Shown here piece by piece: positions 1 to 6,994 of a stretch of DNA of 12,461 nt. The notes below the pieces were generated by a model. The model made no database searches and was not told where the DNA came from. It saw only the letters and a program-made list of their open reading frames with translations. Source of the stretch: Clostridiales bacterium (GTDB lineage Bacteria > Bacillota_A > Clostridia > Oscillospirales > Oscillospiraceae); contig DXUR01000049.1 in NCBI GenBank assembly GCA_019417795.1, forward strand, positions 1 to 12,461, in the 5' to 3' direction. Position 1 is the first letter of the stretch; each line of letters starts with the position of its first letter. A program made the translations under genes and the position numbers.

Positions 1-37
1 GTGTCCATTACAGGATACTCAGATCCTATAAGGACAC
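1..37. other. Short nested hairpin next to the tRNA remnant
   Basis: GTGTCC (1-6) can pair with GGACAC (32-37), and inside it AGGAT (12-16) pairs with ATCCT (23-27) around a 6-nt loop. It lies just downstream of the tRNA-Pro 3' end when read on the - strand, so it could be a processing or termination structure of the original tRNA transcript. There is no T-tract, so a classical terminator is not supported. It is probably chromosomal sequence outside the element. Confidence 0.25.
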
Positions 38-43
38 TCTGCA

Positions 44-89
44 TGGTCGGAGTGACAGGATTCGAACCTGCGGCATCCTGCTACCAAAC
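44..89 (-). other. 3' half of a tRNA-Pro gene, probable attachment site of an integrative element
   Basis: Read on the - strand this gives, in order, an anticodon-loop-like TTTGGTA, the 3' anticodon stem GCAGG, variable loop ATGCC, T-stem GCAGG, T-loop TTCGAAT, T-stem CCTGT, acceptor strand CACTCCG, discriminator A and an encoded CCA. Together these match the 3' half of a clostridial tRNA-Pro(TGG), with one difference in the loop (TTTGGTA where TTTGGGA is expected). The 5' half is absent: sequence beyond 90 does not provide a D-arm or the CGGAGTG acceptor strand. Tyrosine recombinases often cross over at the anticodon loop and leave such a 3' remnant on one side, with the intact tRNA at the far end. 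By that logic positions 1-43 are chromosome and everything right of about 90 is element. The intact tRNA is not in the window. Confidence 0.7.
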
Positions 90-223
90 TTATCGGGAAA
101 ACTTTTTATGCTCGTTTATAGCGGTTTTTAGTGCTTTTTAATTTGTTTTACTTACTCTTTGACGCTCTTATCTCCACTGTGTCCGCATGTTCCAGCGCCG
201 TCTGTGGTAATCTATGTGGTCAA

Positions 224-280
224 AAACGCTTCCCGCCCGGTTTCCGGTGAAGATTCACCGGTGCCGGATGGGAAGCGTTT
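224..280. terminator. Long GC-rich hairpin, possible bidirectional terminator
   Basis: A three-part nested inverted repeat: outer arms AAACGCTTCCC (224-234) and GGGAAGCGTTT (270-280) are perfect over 11 bp. Inside, CCGG (237-240) pairs with CCGG (264-267), and CCGGTGAA (244-251) pairs with TTCACCGG (254-261). On the - strand the outer arm runs into TTTTT, which fits an intrinsic terminator; on the + strand it is followed by TTTCTCGTT. It would insulate the operon from transcription entering from the left. It is longer than a usual terminator, so a REP-like mobile hairpin or a structured RNA remains possible. Confidence 0.4.
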
Positions 281-553
281 CTCGTTGCTGTTGGCTACAT
301 TGTAACTCTGAGGCGAGTGTTATGCAAGTGGTTTCTGCGGGGGTGGCGGCCCAGAAGCTGCGGCGCTATAGACAAAGAATACACTCAACAGCCATTGCAT
401 TCCCCTGATTCGGGTGGCATTTTAAGGGAAAGCGCACCGAAGTAAGAGAAAGCATCTGCGTCCTGCGAGGAAAACGCTGTTGATTTTCCTCATAATTTTA
501 CCAATGATATTTTACGAATGTTTTTCAAAGGTGTTAGCTTACATCATAATTAA

Positions 554-628
554 GGTTCGTTGAAAATATTGGACGAACAGGCCAAGAAATACGACTTCAT
601 TTTTGGCAAGGAGAAAGTGGGCCAATGA
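554..628 (+). pseudogene. Possible C-terminal tail of a lost gene
   Basis: An open stretch of 24 codons ends in TGA (626-628). Its product ends in LDEQAKKYDFIFGKEKVGQ, which reads like genuine protein composition (acidic/basic helix then a Phe-rich turn) rather than random translation. There is no start codon with a ribosome site, and the frame is closed upstream by TAA at 551-553. It may be the tail of a gene removed when the island was assembled. The family is not recognised, and a chance open frame cannot be excluded. Confidence 0.15.
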
Positions 629-676
629 CTTATATATAAGAAATAAAAGTTATTTTCTCGCCATGACAATTTTCTG

Positions 677-706
677 TTGACAAGGGAAGATGACCTGGTG
701 TATAAT
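677..706 (+). promoter_or_regulatory. Sigma-A promoter of the restriction operon
   Basis: TTGACA (677-682) and TATAAT (701-706) both match the consensus fully, with an 18-bp spacer. The start of transcription is expected near 713, giving a leader of about 70 nt before the first gene. It is the only strong promoter found ahead of the operon, and all genes to 11442 lie on the same strand. The TTG inside the -35 box opens a frame into the first gene but cannot be its start, because it would lie upstream of the transcript start. Confidence 0.85.
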
Positions 707-781
707 GAGAATAGTTCATCAGAGAGAAATTTTTTTAGAAAGCTATTGTTATTTATTGACCGTGACAGAAGGGGTGGAAGA

Positions 782-1366
782 ATGAAATTGCAGGACCTTG
801 CGAGTGTTCGTAGCGGCCTGGTCTTGTCGAGAAAGCAGGCCAAAGAGCCAAGTGAGTATCGATATCCCTTGATTAATCTGCGGTGTATCCAGCAGGAAGG
901 GACAATTCAATTGAAAGAGGCCGATATCTATGAAGCAAAAGAACCGCTGAAAGAAGAATACCTCTCACAAAGCGGAGATATCATTGTCCGCCTTACATCT
1001 CCCTATACAGCCGTTCTGATTGATGAAACTACATCTGGAATGGTGGTTTCCTCAAACTTTGTAGTGATTCGAGTTGAAGATAAGAGCCTGTTGCCAGAGT
1101 ATCTTTTTTGGTTGCTGAATACAGAAAAGATAAAACGAAAAATTTATGAGAATGCAACCAGTAATATGCTCGGCGCAGTTAACGCAAGATTTTTAGCTGA
1201 CTTTGAATTGGTCCTTCTTTCCGTGGAGGATCAGCGTAAAATCTCCCAGTTCAATCTGCTGGCCAAAAGGGAACGCCAATTACTTAGGATGTTGGCGGAG
1301 GAAAAAGAAAAGTACTATGCTGGCGTACTGAATCAGGCGTACAAAAGAGCAAAGAAAGGGAAATGA
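782..1366 (+). CDS. Half-size type I restriction specificity (HsdS-like) protein
   Basis: A 194-aa protein with the layout of one half of a type I S subunit. There is a single target-recognition-like domain (about residues 1-145) with the typical segments QSGDIIVR (63-70) and VVSSNFVVIR (88-97), ending in the FLADFELVLLSVEDQRKI block (137-154). A basic coiled coil (about 155-194) follows. Full HsdS proteins are near 400 aa with two such halves. A half subunit can supply specificity as a dimer, or this protein may modulate HsdM. The ATG at 782 is chosen because it follows a purine-rich GGGGTGGAAG and lies downstream of the promoter; a longer reading from 677 would overlap the -35 box. It is the first gene of the operon and its stop overlaps the possible hsdM start at 1363. 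Whether it is active or a shortened relic is not known. Confidence 0.75.
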   Translation: MKLQDLASVRSGLVLSRKQAKEPSEYRYPLINLRCIQQEGTIQLKEADIYEAKEPLKEEYLSQSGDIIVRLTSPYTAVLIDETTSGMVVSSNFVVIRVEDKSLLPEYLFWLLNTEKIKRKIYENATSNMLGAVNARFLADFELVLLSVEDQRKISQFNLLAKRERQLLRMLAEEKEKYYAGVLNQAYKRAKKGK

Positions 1367-1368
1367 AG

Positions 1369-2898
1369 ATGACAAACAGAAAAGATATTGAACAGGTCCT
1401 GTGGAACGCCTGTGATAGTTTTCGCGGCAAGATCGACAGTTCCCGCTATAAAGACTACATCCTCTCCATGCTGTTCGTGAAGTACCTCAGCGATGTTTCT
1501 AAAGAGAGGCGCGAGGAGTACATCAAACAGTATGACGGGGATATGCGCCGAGTGGAACGGGCTATGAGCCGGGAACGCTTTGCAATGGACGAGCAGTCCA
1601 CTTTCGACTATCTCTATGCTAACCGGAACGACGCTGAAATCGGCCAGAAAATCAATGTGGCACTGAACCACATCGAAGAACACAACAGCGGAAAGCTGCG
1701 CAATGTATTCCGGGCTATCGATTTCAACTCCCAAGTTGATTTTGGTGAACCAAAAGAGAAGAACGCTACCCTGCGCAACTTGCTGGAGGATTTCAACGGT
1801 CTGGATCTGCGTCCCAGTCAGCTGGGTTCTGCCGATATCATCGGAGATGCCTACGAGTACATGATTGCTATGTTCGCCTCTGATGCTGGAAAAAAGGGTG
1901 GAGAGTTCTTTACCCCAAGCCAGGTCTCTGAACTGGTGGCCTCTCTGGTGCAGCCCAAGGAGAACGACCGAATCTACGACCCTACATGTGGCAGCGGCGG
2001 TTTGTTGCTGAAAGCCTATAAAAAAGTACCCAGTGGCAAGGTGGCTATCTATGGACAGGAGCTCAACGCTCAGACCTGGGCTCTCTGCACTATGAATATG
2101 TTCCTGCACGGTGTGGATGACGCTAGGATCTGGCAGGGCGATACCCTTTCCAATCCACAGAATGTTGAGGATGATAATTTAATGAAGTTCCAGGTTGTGG
2201 TGGCAAATCCTCCCTTCAGTCTGGACAAGTGGGACAGTGGATTCCTCTCAGAGGCCGAGGCAGGCAGCAAAGGCAAGAAGAAAATGTCCGCCGGACTGGA
2301 TCAGTACCATCGTTTCGATTGGGGTGTGCCTCCTACTTCCAAAGGCGATTATGCCTTTGTGCTGCACATGCTCTCCAGCCTGGATGCGGAAAACGGCCGT
2401 ATGGCAGTGGTACTGCCCCATGGTGTTCTGTTCCGGGGAGCCAGCGAGGGGAAAATTCGGCGTCAGCTGGTGGAAATGAATCTGCTGGATGCGGTCATCG
2501 GCCTTCCTGCCAACCTATTTTATGGAACCGGAATCCCTGCCTGTATCCTGGTATTTAAGAAGAACCGGACATGCCGGGATGTGCTGTTTATCGACGCATC
2601 TGGGGACGGAAACTTTGAAAAGGGTAAGAACCAGAACATTCTGCGGGACAGTGACATTACCCGTATTGTCAATTCCTATCAAGCACGGCAGAACGAGGAT
2701 AAATACAGTTATGTGGCCTCCTTCGACGAGATTAAGGAGAACGACTTCAACCTGAATATCCCACGGTATGTGGATACCTTTGAGGAAGAAGAACTGGTGG
2801 ATATTGATGAGGTGCAGCGGAATATTGCCACCATCGAGGCGGAATTGGCCGAGGTGCAGGCGCAGATGAAAGGCTATTTGAAGGAGCTGGGATTATGA
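1369..2898 (+). CDS. hsdM: Type I restriction-modification DNA methyltransferase subunit
   Basis: A 509-aa N6-adenine methylase, the M subunit that pairs with S to methylate (and with R to cut) target DNA. It has the N-terminal HsdM helical domain (about 1-140), the block GGEFFTPSQV (near 177-186), the AdoMet motif DPTCGSGG (204-211) and the catalytic motif NPPF (280-283). The C-terminal helix ends in a YLKELGL tail. Length and motif order are normal for the family, so it appears intact. The ATG at 1369 is preferred because AAAGGG ends 8 nt before it; the ATG at 1363 overlaps the upstream stop but has only 2 nt of spacing. Its stop overlaps the rhuM start (ATGA at 2895). Its last ~50 codons are repeated in divergent form at 3904-4071, which suggests that this copy came with rhuM as a module. 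Confidence 0.96.
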   Translation: MTNRKDIEQVLWNACDSFRGKIDSSRYKDYILSMLFVKYLSDVSKERREEYIKQYDGDMRRVERAMSRERFAMDEQSTFDYLYANRNDAEIGQKINVALNHIEEHNSGKLRNVFRAIDFNSQVDFGEPKEKNATLRNLLEDFNGLDLRPSQLGSADIIGDAYEYMIAMFASDAGKKGGEFFTPSQVSELVASLVQPKENDRIYDPTCGSGGLLLKAYKKVPSGKVAIYGQELNAQTWALCTMNMFLHGVDDARIWQGDTLSNPQNVEDDNLMKFQVVVANPPFSLDKWDSGFLSEAEAGSKGKKKMSAGLDQYHRFDWGVPPTSKGDYAFVLHMLSSLDAENGRMAVVLPHGVLFRGASEGKIRRQLVEMNLLDAVIGLPANLFYGTGIPACILVFKKNRTCRDVLFIDASGDGNFEKGKNQNILRDSDITRIVNSYQARQNEDKYSYVASFDEIKENDFNLNIPRYVDTFEEEELVDIDEVQRNIATIEAELAEVQAQMKGYLKELGL

Positions 2899-3905
2899 GT
2901 AATGAGGTAGAGAACACTGGAAAAATCCTGATTTATCAGAACGAAAAGGGAGACACAAGAATTGATGTCTATTTTGAGTCAGACACCATTTGGATGACTC
3001 AAAAAGCGATGTGTGAGCTTTACCAGGTAGCTAAGTCTTCTGTCAGTGAGCACATAAGTAATATTTTTAAAGACGGCGAATTGGAGCCGGAAGCAACTGT
3101 TCGGAAATTCCGAACAGTTCAGATTGAAGGCACCCGGCAAGTAACCAGAGAACGAGACTACTACAATCTAGACATGATTTTGGCCGTTGGTTACCGGGTG
3201 CGTAGCAATGTGGGTATACACTTCCGCCGGTGGGCCAGTAGCGTTCTGACCGAGTATATGAAGAAGGGCTTTGCCCTCAATGACGAGCGGTTGCGCAATC
3301 CCCGTGAGTTTGGCGCTGACTACTTTGATGAATTACTGGAGCGTATTCGGGATATTCGTGCCAGTGAGAAGCGGGTGTATCAGAAGGTTAAGGAGATATT
3401 CGCCCTCTCGGTCGACTACGACAGCAAAAGCCAGGTCGCTCAAAACTTCTTCAAATCGGTTCAGAACAAGTTGGAATATGCTGCCACGGGCCACACTGCG
3501 CCGGAACTCATTGTCGAAAGAGCTGATGCGTCTAAGGACAACATGGGTCTTACCTCGTTCAAGGGGGTCAAGGTTCGCCGAGGCGATGTGACGGTAGCAA
3601 AAAACTACATGACCCATGAGGAGATCAGCACGCTGAATCTCATTGTGAATATGTATCTGGACTATGCGGAGCTGCAGGCCAAAGGACACAACCCTATGCA
3701 CATGGCGGACTGGGAAAGCAAGTTGGGCGATTTTCTGCGTTTCAATGGTCGGGAAGTTTTGGATAATTTCGGAACTGTGAAGCGAGAGGTTGCGGAAAAA
3801 CTGGCGCTGGAGCAATATGAGCAGTACGATGCCAACCGCCGGGTGTTGGAAGCGTCGGACGATGTGGACGAGCTGACCGCGGATGTGAAGCGGCTGAAAC
3901 CGTGA
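2895..3905 (+). CDS. rhuM: RhuM family protein
   Basis: A 336-aa protein of the RhuM family (named after a Salmonella pathogenicity-island gene; biochemical role unsettled). Features seen: the N-terminal beta segment ILIYQNEKGDTRIDVYFE (11-28), the WMTQKAMCELY DNA-binding-like helix (33-43), the family block ATVRKFRTVQ (67-76), YYNLDMILAVGYRVRS (89-104) and FRRWASSVL (110-118). A helical C-terminal half (about 130-336) follows. Length is normal. RhuM genes are often found between hsdM and hsdS of type I systems, as here, which suggests a regulatory or toxin-like role tied to restriction; that is inference. The start overlaps the hsdM stop (ATGA), with AAGGAG 8 nt upstream. A perfect 25-bp palindrome lies within the gene at 3095-3119. 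Confidence 0.9.
   Translation: MSNEVENTGKILIYQNEKGDTRIDVYFESDTIWMTQKAMCELYQVAKSSVSEHISNIFKDGELEPEATVRKFRTVQIEGTRQVTRERDYYNLDMILAVGYRVRSNVGIHFRRWASSVLTEYMKKGFALNDERLRNPREFGADYFDELLERIRDIRASEKRVYQKVKEIFALSVDYDSKSQVAQNFFKSVQNKLEYAATGHTAPELIVERADASKDNMGLTSFKGVKVRRGDVTVAKNYMTHEEISTLNLIVNMYLDYAELQAKGHNPMHMADWESKLGDFLRFNGREVLDNFGTVKREVAEKLALEQYEQYDANRRVLEASDDVDELTADVKRLKP
3095..3119. repeat. Perfect 25-bp palindrome inside rhuM
   Basis: AACTGTTCGGAA (3095-3106), one central base, then TTCCGAACAGTT (3108-3119): 12-bp arms without a mismatch. It encodes the conserved RhuM block TVRKFRTV, so the protein sequence partly forces the symmetry, but the synonymous codon choices also have to agree (for example both Val codons are GTT). 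It could be a binding site for a dimeric regulator, an RNA hairpin within the operon transcript, or a coincidence. Confidence 0.8.
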
Positions 3906-4071
3906 GAAATTGAACGAATTCACTCCGAATATCCCTTGGTATGTGGATACTTTCGAGGAAAAAGAACTTGTGGATATTGATGAGGTGCAGCAAAATATCG
4001 CCAATATTGAGACCGAATTGGTCTAGGTGCAGATGAAAATGGCGGAGCACCTGAGAGAACTGGGACTGTAA
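3904..4071 (+). pseudogene. Remnant of the 3' end of a second hsdM
   Basis: In frame from 3904 the translation contains NIPWYVDTFEEKELVDIDEV and ends in LRELGL, closely matching the C-terminus of the HsdM encoded at 1369-2898 (NIPRYVDTFEEEELVDIDEV and LKELGL). It is 56 codons long including the final TAA (4069-4071) and carries an in-frame TAG at 4024-4026. The DNA is clearly related but differs at many positions, so this is a diverged allele rather than a fresh duplication. Similarity begins exactly at the rhuM stop codon, so rhuM sits between two hsdM 3' ends. The likely history is that a halfS-hsdM-rhuM module replaced the front of a resident hsdM-containing operon. It has no start codon of its own. 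Confidence 0.85.
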
Positions 4072-4086
4072 AGGAGGGATACGCCT

Positions 4087-4845
4087 GTGTTTAGAAGCTT
4101 TATCTATCTTGACGAACACAAACTTTATACCTATAAACGGCAAATTGATGGCAAAAACGATGTACAACCCAAAGCAGTATCCCAGAAAAAAACTACAGGT
4201 TTTTCAGCTGCTGTGAGCGGCTTCGGTTTGAACGGCGCAACAGAAACCAGTATAGATGGAGAGTTTGAGAAAGATGTGAGTTTCGACTACGATCGCTTTG
4301 AGCTTGACCTTAGCAGGCTTGAGGGTGAGGACTACTTCGATTGCGTGTTAAATGCAGAATATGATTTGACTACAATACCAGCGATGAAGCTCTTGCGTAT
4401 ATGTAGTGGTTTTGAAATTCCGGAAGCCTTTGATGCAGTTAACTTAATTGATCAGTTTATGCCTATGTTAATGGGGCAGATTGAAACTAAGTCTGCAGGA
4501 GAACAGGAAGCATTAGAGGGAATATTAGGTAAGGCTTCTGCTGACATCCCCTTTATTATTGAATGCGATGATGTTACGATCTCTGGCAAGTTGAACGCAA
4601 AGTATCTCCGTGAGGAATACGCCAGCCTTGAAGACTATGCCGATCAAGATGTGTACATACTCTGTAAAGTTGTGGGTATGGTGAGAAAAGATATGGTTGA
4701 AATCTTTGATCCGTTGAAAGACTTTATCCGCTTGCCGCGCACTATGCGCCGTCAGATGACAGTGAATGGAAAGTCTGTTGGACTTGATAAGATTTCCATT
4801 GAGGGCCCTGTCCTCAAGGTTGAAGTAATTGCCATCTATAAGTAA
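4087..4845 (+). CDS. Uncharacterised DUF6414-like protein
   Basis: A 252-aa soluble protein with no signal peptide or membrane segment. It begins MFRSFIYLDEHKLYTYKRQI, resembling the N-terminus of the DUF6414 family (recalled, not searched). A Gly/Ala/Ser-rich stretch GFSAAVSGFGLNG (38-50) follows, then a mixed alpha/beta remainder that ends in a strand-rich VLKVEVIAIY. The start is GTG at 4087, supported by an excellent AGGAGGG (4072-4078) 8 nt upstream. The gene begins 15 nt after the hsdM remnant and ends 20 nt before the protease gene, so the two are almost certainly co-translated and may work as a pair (inhibitor, sensor or substrate of the protease are possibilities). Base composition looks more AT-rich than hsdM or hsdR, consistent with a separate origin. 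Function unknown. Confidence 0.7.
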   Translation: MFRSFIYLDEHKLYTYKRQIDGKNDVQPKAVSQKKTTGFSAAVSGFGLNGATETSIDGEFEKDVSFDYDRFELDLSRLEGEDYFDCVLNAEYDLTTIPAMKLLRICSGFEIPEAFDAVNLIDQFMPMLMGQIETKSAGEQEALEGILGKASADIPFIIECDDVTISGKLNAKYLREEYASLEDYADQDVYILCKVVGMVRKDMVEIFDPLKDFIRLPRTMRRQMTVNGKSVGLDKISIEGPVLKVEVIAIYK

Positions 4846-4865
4846 TCGAAGGAGGGAACTATGTC

Positions 4866-5747
4866 ATGGCTATTATTCCAGACTTTTTCTTAAATGCAGT
4901 AGTTGCTCTTGGCATAGATGGGGGTGATGGAAAAAAGCACTGGATTGGAACGGGCTTTATCGTTGGACGAAAAGAAATTGACAATCCAAACCTTTCTACA
5001 TATTACATCATCACCAATAAGCATGTTATTGAGCAAGAAAAATACGTCTACGTTCGTTTCAATTCGCTTGGAGGGGAACTTGTTAAGGATTATCGAATCA
5101 ACCTATATGACAGCATGAGCGTGCCTATGTTCTCCGCGCATCCGCATGATAAAACAGATATAATAGCACTGCAAATTCTCCCGCAAACACTTATTAATGA
5201 CAAATCTATTTGGGGAGCATTTGATCTTGCTGACCATGCCCTGACACTTGAGCAGATGCAAAATACAGGTGTTAACGAAGGAAGCCTCGTGTATGCCTTG
5301 GGGTTCCCTATGGATTTAGTCGATCCAATCAAGGTTCCCATTTGTAGGCTTGGGTGTATTTCAAGAGTTACAGACGCATTCTTGTTGAAAAAGGGGGCTC
5401 CAATATTTCTGGTCGATGCACAAACCTTCCCAGGAAATTCTGGTGGTCCTATCGTGAGCAGGCCGGAACATATATCTATTGATGGAACGCCGAGCAATAC
5501 CAGCGCAAACCTTATCGGTATTCTGAGCGAGTACATTCCCTACAGAGAAACGCTTTATAGCAGACAAACCGGACGAGACCGTATGATTCAAGAAGAGAAT
5601 AGCGGCCTCACCATTGTTCATCCCGTCGATCGTATCAAAGAGGTTGTGGAACTTGAATGGGCGAGAATAGAGGCGCAGAAGAAGGCAGCGAACAATGTTG
5701 AAACTCTTCCTGCTCCACAAGCGAATAAGGAAGAGGTTGCTGTATGA
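4866..5747 (+). CDS. Cytosolic trypsin-like serine protease
   Basis: A 293-aa protein with a chymotrypsin-fold (S1) protease domain. All three catalytic residues can be placed: His53 in ITNKHVIEQ, Asp98 in DKTDIIALQI and Ser192 in FPGNSGGP. The surrounding strands (WIGTGFIVG at 26-34, LVYALGFPMD at 141-150) fit the family. No signal peptide, membrane segment or PDZ domain is visible, so it should act in the cytoplasm, unlike HtrA/DegP proteases. The C-terminal ~90 residues are a helical extension rich in E and A. The ATG at 4866 follows AAGGAGGG; another ATG at 4861 opens only a 10-codon frame. Its stop overlaps the hsdS start (ATGA at 5744). Trypsin-like domains occur as effectors in several conflict systems, so an immunity role is plausible but inferred. 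Confidence 0.9.
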   Translation: MAIIPDFFLNAVVALGIDGGDGKKHWIGTGFIVGRKEIDNPNLSTYYIITNKHVIEQEKYVYVRFNSLGGELVKDYRINLYDSMSVPMFSAHPHDKTDIIALQILPQTLINDKSIWGAFDLADHALTLEQMQNTGVNEGSLVYALGFPMDLVDPIKVPICRLGCISRVTDAFLLKKGAPIFLVDAQTFPGNSGGPIVSRPEHISIDGTPSNTSANLIGILSEYIPYRETLYSRQTGRDRMIQEENSGLTIVHPVDRIKEVVELEWARIEAQKKAANNVETLPAPQANKEEVAV

Positions 5748-6994
5748 CACCAGAAATCAAACATCGGATCGGGCAGATACGCCGGGGTGAGGTTCCTGAA
5801 GGGTATGTAAAGAAAAGGAAAGTGGTAATTCCTCAACAATGGGGATTACCGCAGATTAAGGATATAGCATCAATTTCTTCAGGAAGTACTCCGAATCGAA
5901 ATAATTCGGAGTATTGGAATGGAAATATAGCGTGGGTTACCACAGGCGAGCTTAGTAGCGGGCATGTTAATCATACTTCTGAACTGATAACAGTCAAAGC
6001 TGTCAAAGAAACAAAGATGCGGATATATCCACAAGGGACTCTTTTGATAGCCATGTATGGGCAGGGAAAGACGAGAGGTACCGTTGCTATACTTGAGATT
6101 GACGCAGCAGTAAATCAAGCCTGTGCGGCCATTACGGTAAAGGATGGGAAAAGCAAATTCCTCTTTTATCAGCTAAAAAATTCATATCAGGATATTCGTA
6201 AGTTAAGCAATACTGGAAATCAGGAAAACCTAAATGCAGATATCATTAAGACTTATCAAGTGCCATGGGCACCTGATGAGGAGCAAGAAAGAATTTCTAC
6301 CATCCTCACCACCCAGGACAAAGTAATTGAACTGAAAGAAAAGCGTCTTGCCGAAAAGCAGCGGCAAAAAAAGTATCTCATGCAGCAGCTTTTGACTGGC
6401 AAAAAGCGCTTGCCAGGGTTTTACGGGGCATGGAGCTTCCCAAAAGCAAAAGAACTATTTCAGAGCGTTTCTGATAAAGACCATAACGGTGATTTGGCTG
6501 TATTGTCTTCTACGCAAGACAGGGGTATTGTACCGAGGGATGAAGTGGATATTGATATAAAATATGACGCTTGTTCCTTAGTCAACTACAAAAAAGTTTC
6601 CAAGGGTAATTTTGTAATCAGCCTCCGCTCATTCCAAGGTGGTATTGAGTATTCTACTTATACCGGGCTTGTTAGTCCTGCTTATACAGTTTTATCTTCC
6701 AGAAAGGAAATATCCGACGGATACTATAAGCAGTTTTTTAAAAGTACGGATTATATTAACCGATTGAATGTCGCAGTTTATGGAATTCGAGACGGGAAGC
6801 AGATCAGCTATGAGGACTTCGGCCGTCTTCGGATACCATATCCACCTATTAAAGAACAAAACGCTATTGCCGAAGCCCTTTCTGCCGCTGACCGTGAAAT
6901 CGACCTACTGCGACAGGATATCGAACAGGAAAAACAAAAGAAAAAAGCCCTGATGCAGCTGTTACTGACGGGCATTGCGAGGGTAAAAACATGA
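5744..6994 (+). CDS. hsdS: Type I restriction specificity subunit
   Basis: A 416-aa S subunit of normal length with two halves. An N-terminal block GEVPEGYVKKRKVVIPQQWG (15-34) leads into target-recognition domain 1 (about 34-175). The central conserved coiled coil EEQERISTIL...LMQQLLTGKKRL (179-223) follows, then recognition domain 2 (about 224-368), then the distal conserved coiled coil KEQNAIAEAL...LMQLLLTGIARV (370-414). The two coiled coils are internal repeats of each other, as expected for spacers that fold back and hold two HsdM subunits. It should define a bipartite asymmetric target. The start is translationally coupled to the protease stop and its own stop overlaps the next gene (ATGA at 6991). 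No frameshift or invertible repeat pair was seen, so phase variation by inversion is not supported here. Confidence 0.95.
   Translation: MTPEIKHRIGQIRRGEVPEGYVKKRKVVIPQQWGLPQIKDIASISSGSTPNRNNSEYWNGNIAWVTTGELSSGHVNHTSELITVKAVKETKMRIYPQGTLLIAMYGQGKTRGTVAILEIDAAVNQACAAITVKDGKSKFLFYQLKNSYQDIRKLSNTGNQENLNADIIKTYQVPWAPDEEQERISTILTTQDKVIELKEKRLAEKQRQKKYLMQQLLTGKKRLPGFYGAWSFPKAKELFQSVSDKDHNGDLAVLSSTQDRGIVPRDEVDIDIKYDACSLVNYKKVSKGNFVISLRSFQGGIEYSTYTGLVSPAYTVLSSRKEISDGYYKQFFKSTDYINRLNVAVYGIRDGKQISYEDFGRLRIPYPPIKEQNAIAEALSAADREIDLLRQDIEQEKQKKKALMQLLLTGIARVKT

Larger units (their letters stand above)
90..676. other. Non-coding stretch without an intact gene
   Basis: About 590 bases between the tRNA remnant and the operon promoter. 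Both strands were read. The short open frames have no convincing ribosome site and no recognisable protein. Structures seen are the 224-280 hairpin, a possible gene tail at 554-628 and an AT-rich inverted repeat (AAATAA-AAG-TTATTT, 641-655) about 20 bases upstream of the -35 box, which could act as an UP element or operator. An integrase gene, which would be expected next to a tRNA attachment site, is not present. Nothing recognisable was found in 281-553. Confidence 0.5.

Noticed and set aside
90..222. Integrase tail on the - strand next to the tRNA remnant
   Set aside because: The - strand frames give only short endings such as NMRTQWR with no tyrosine-recombinase motif; too little to call.
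677..781. Upstream extension of the first gene from a TTG at 677
   Set aside because: The TTG is the start of the consensus -35 box, so it would not be in the transcript; the ATG at 782 has a purine-rich ribosome site.
550..843. 97-codon open frame on the - strand
   Set aside because: It overlaps the promoter and the start of the first operon gene, has no recognisable protein and no convincing ribosome site.
1333..2109. 258-codon open frame on the - strand
   Set aside because: Fully antisense to hsdM; composition is typical of a mirror frame and no family is recognised.
3333..4004. 223-codon open frame on the - strand
   Set aside because: Antisense to rhuM and the hsdM remnant, both clear coding sequences on the + strand.
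4861..4893. Alternative start ATG at 4861 for the protease
   Set aside because: It is in another frame and ends after 10 codons; the ATG at 4866 leads into the protease domain.
6377..6973. Repeat pair in hsdS as a possible inversion or recombination site
   Set aside because: The two coiled-coil repeats are in direct orientation and differ at many bases; they are the normal internal repeat of S subunits, and no silent hsdS copy lies nearby to recombine with, apart from the unrelated half-S.
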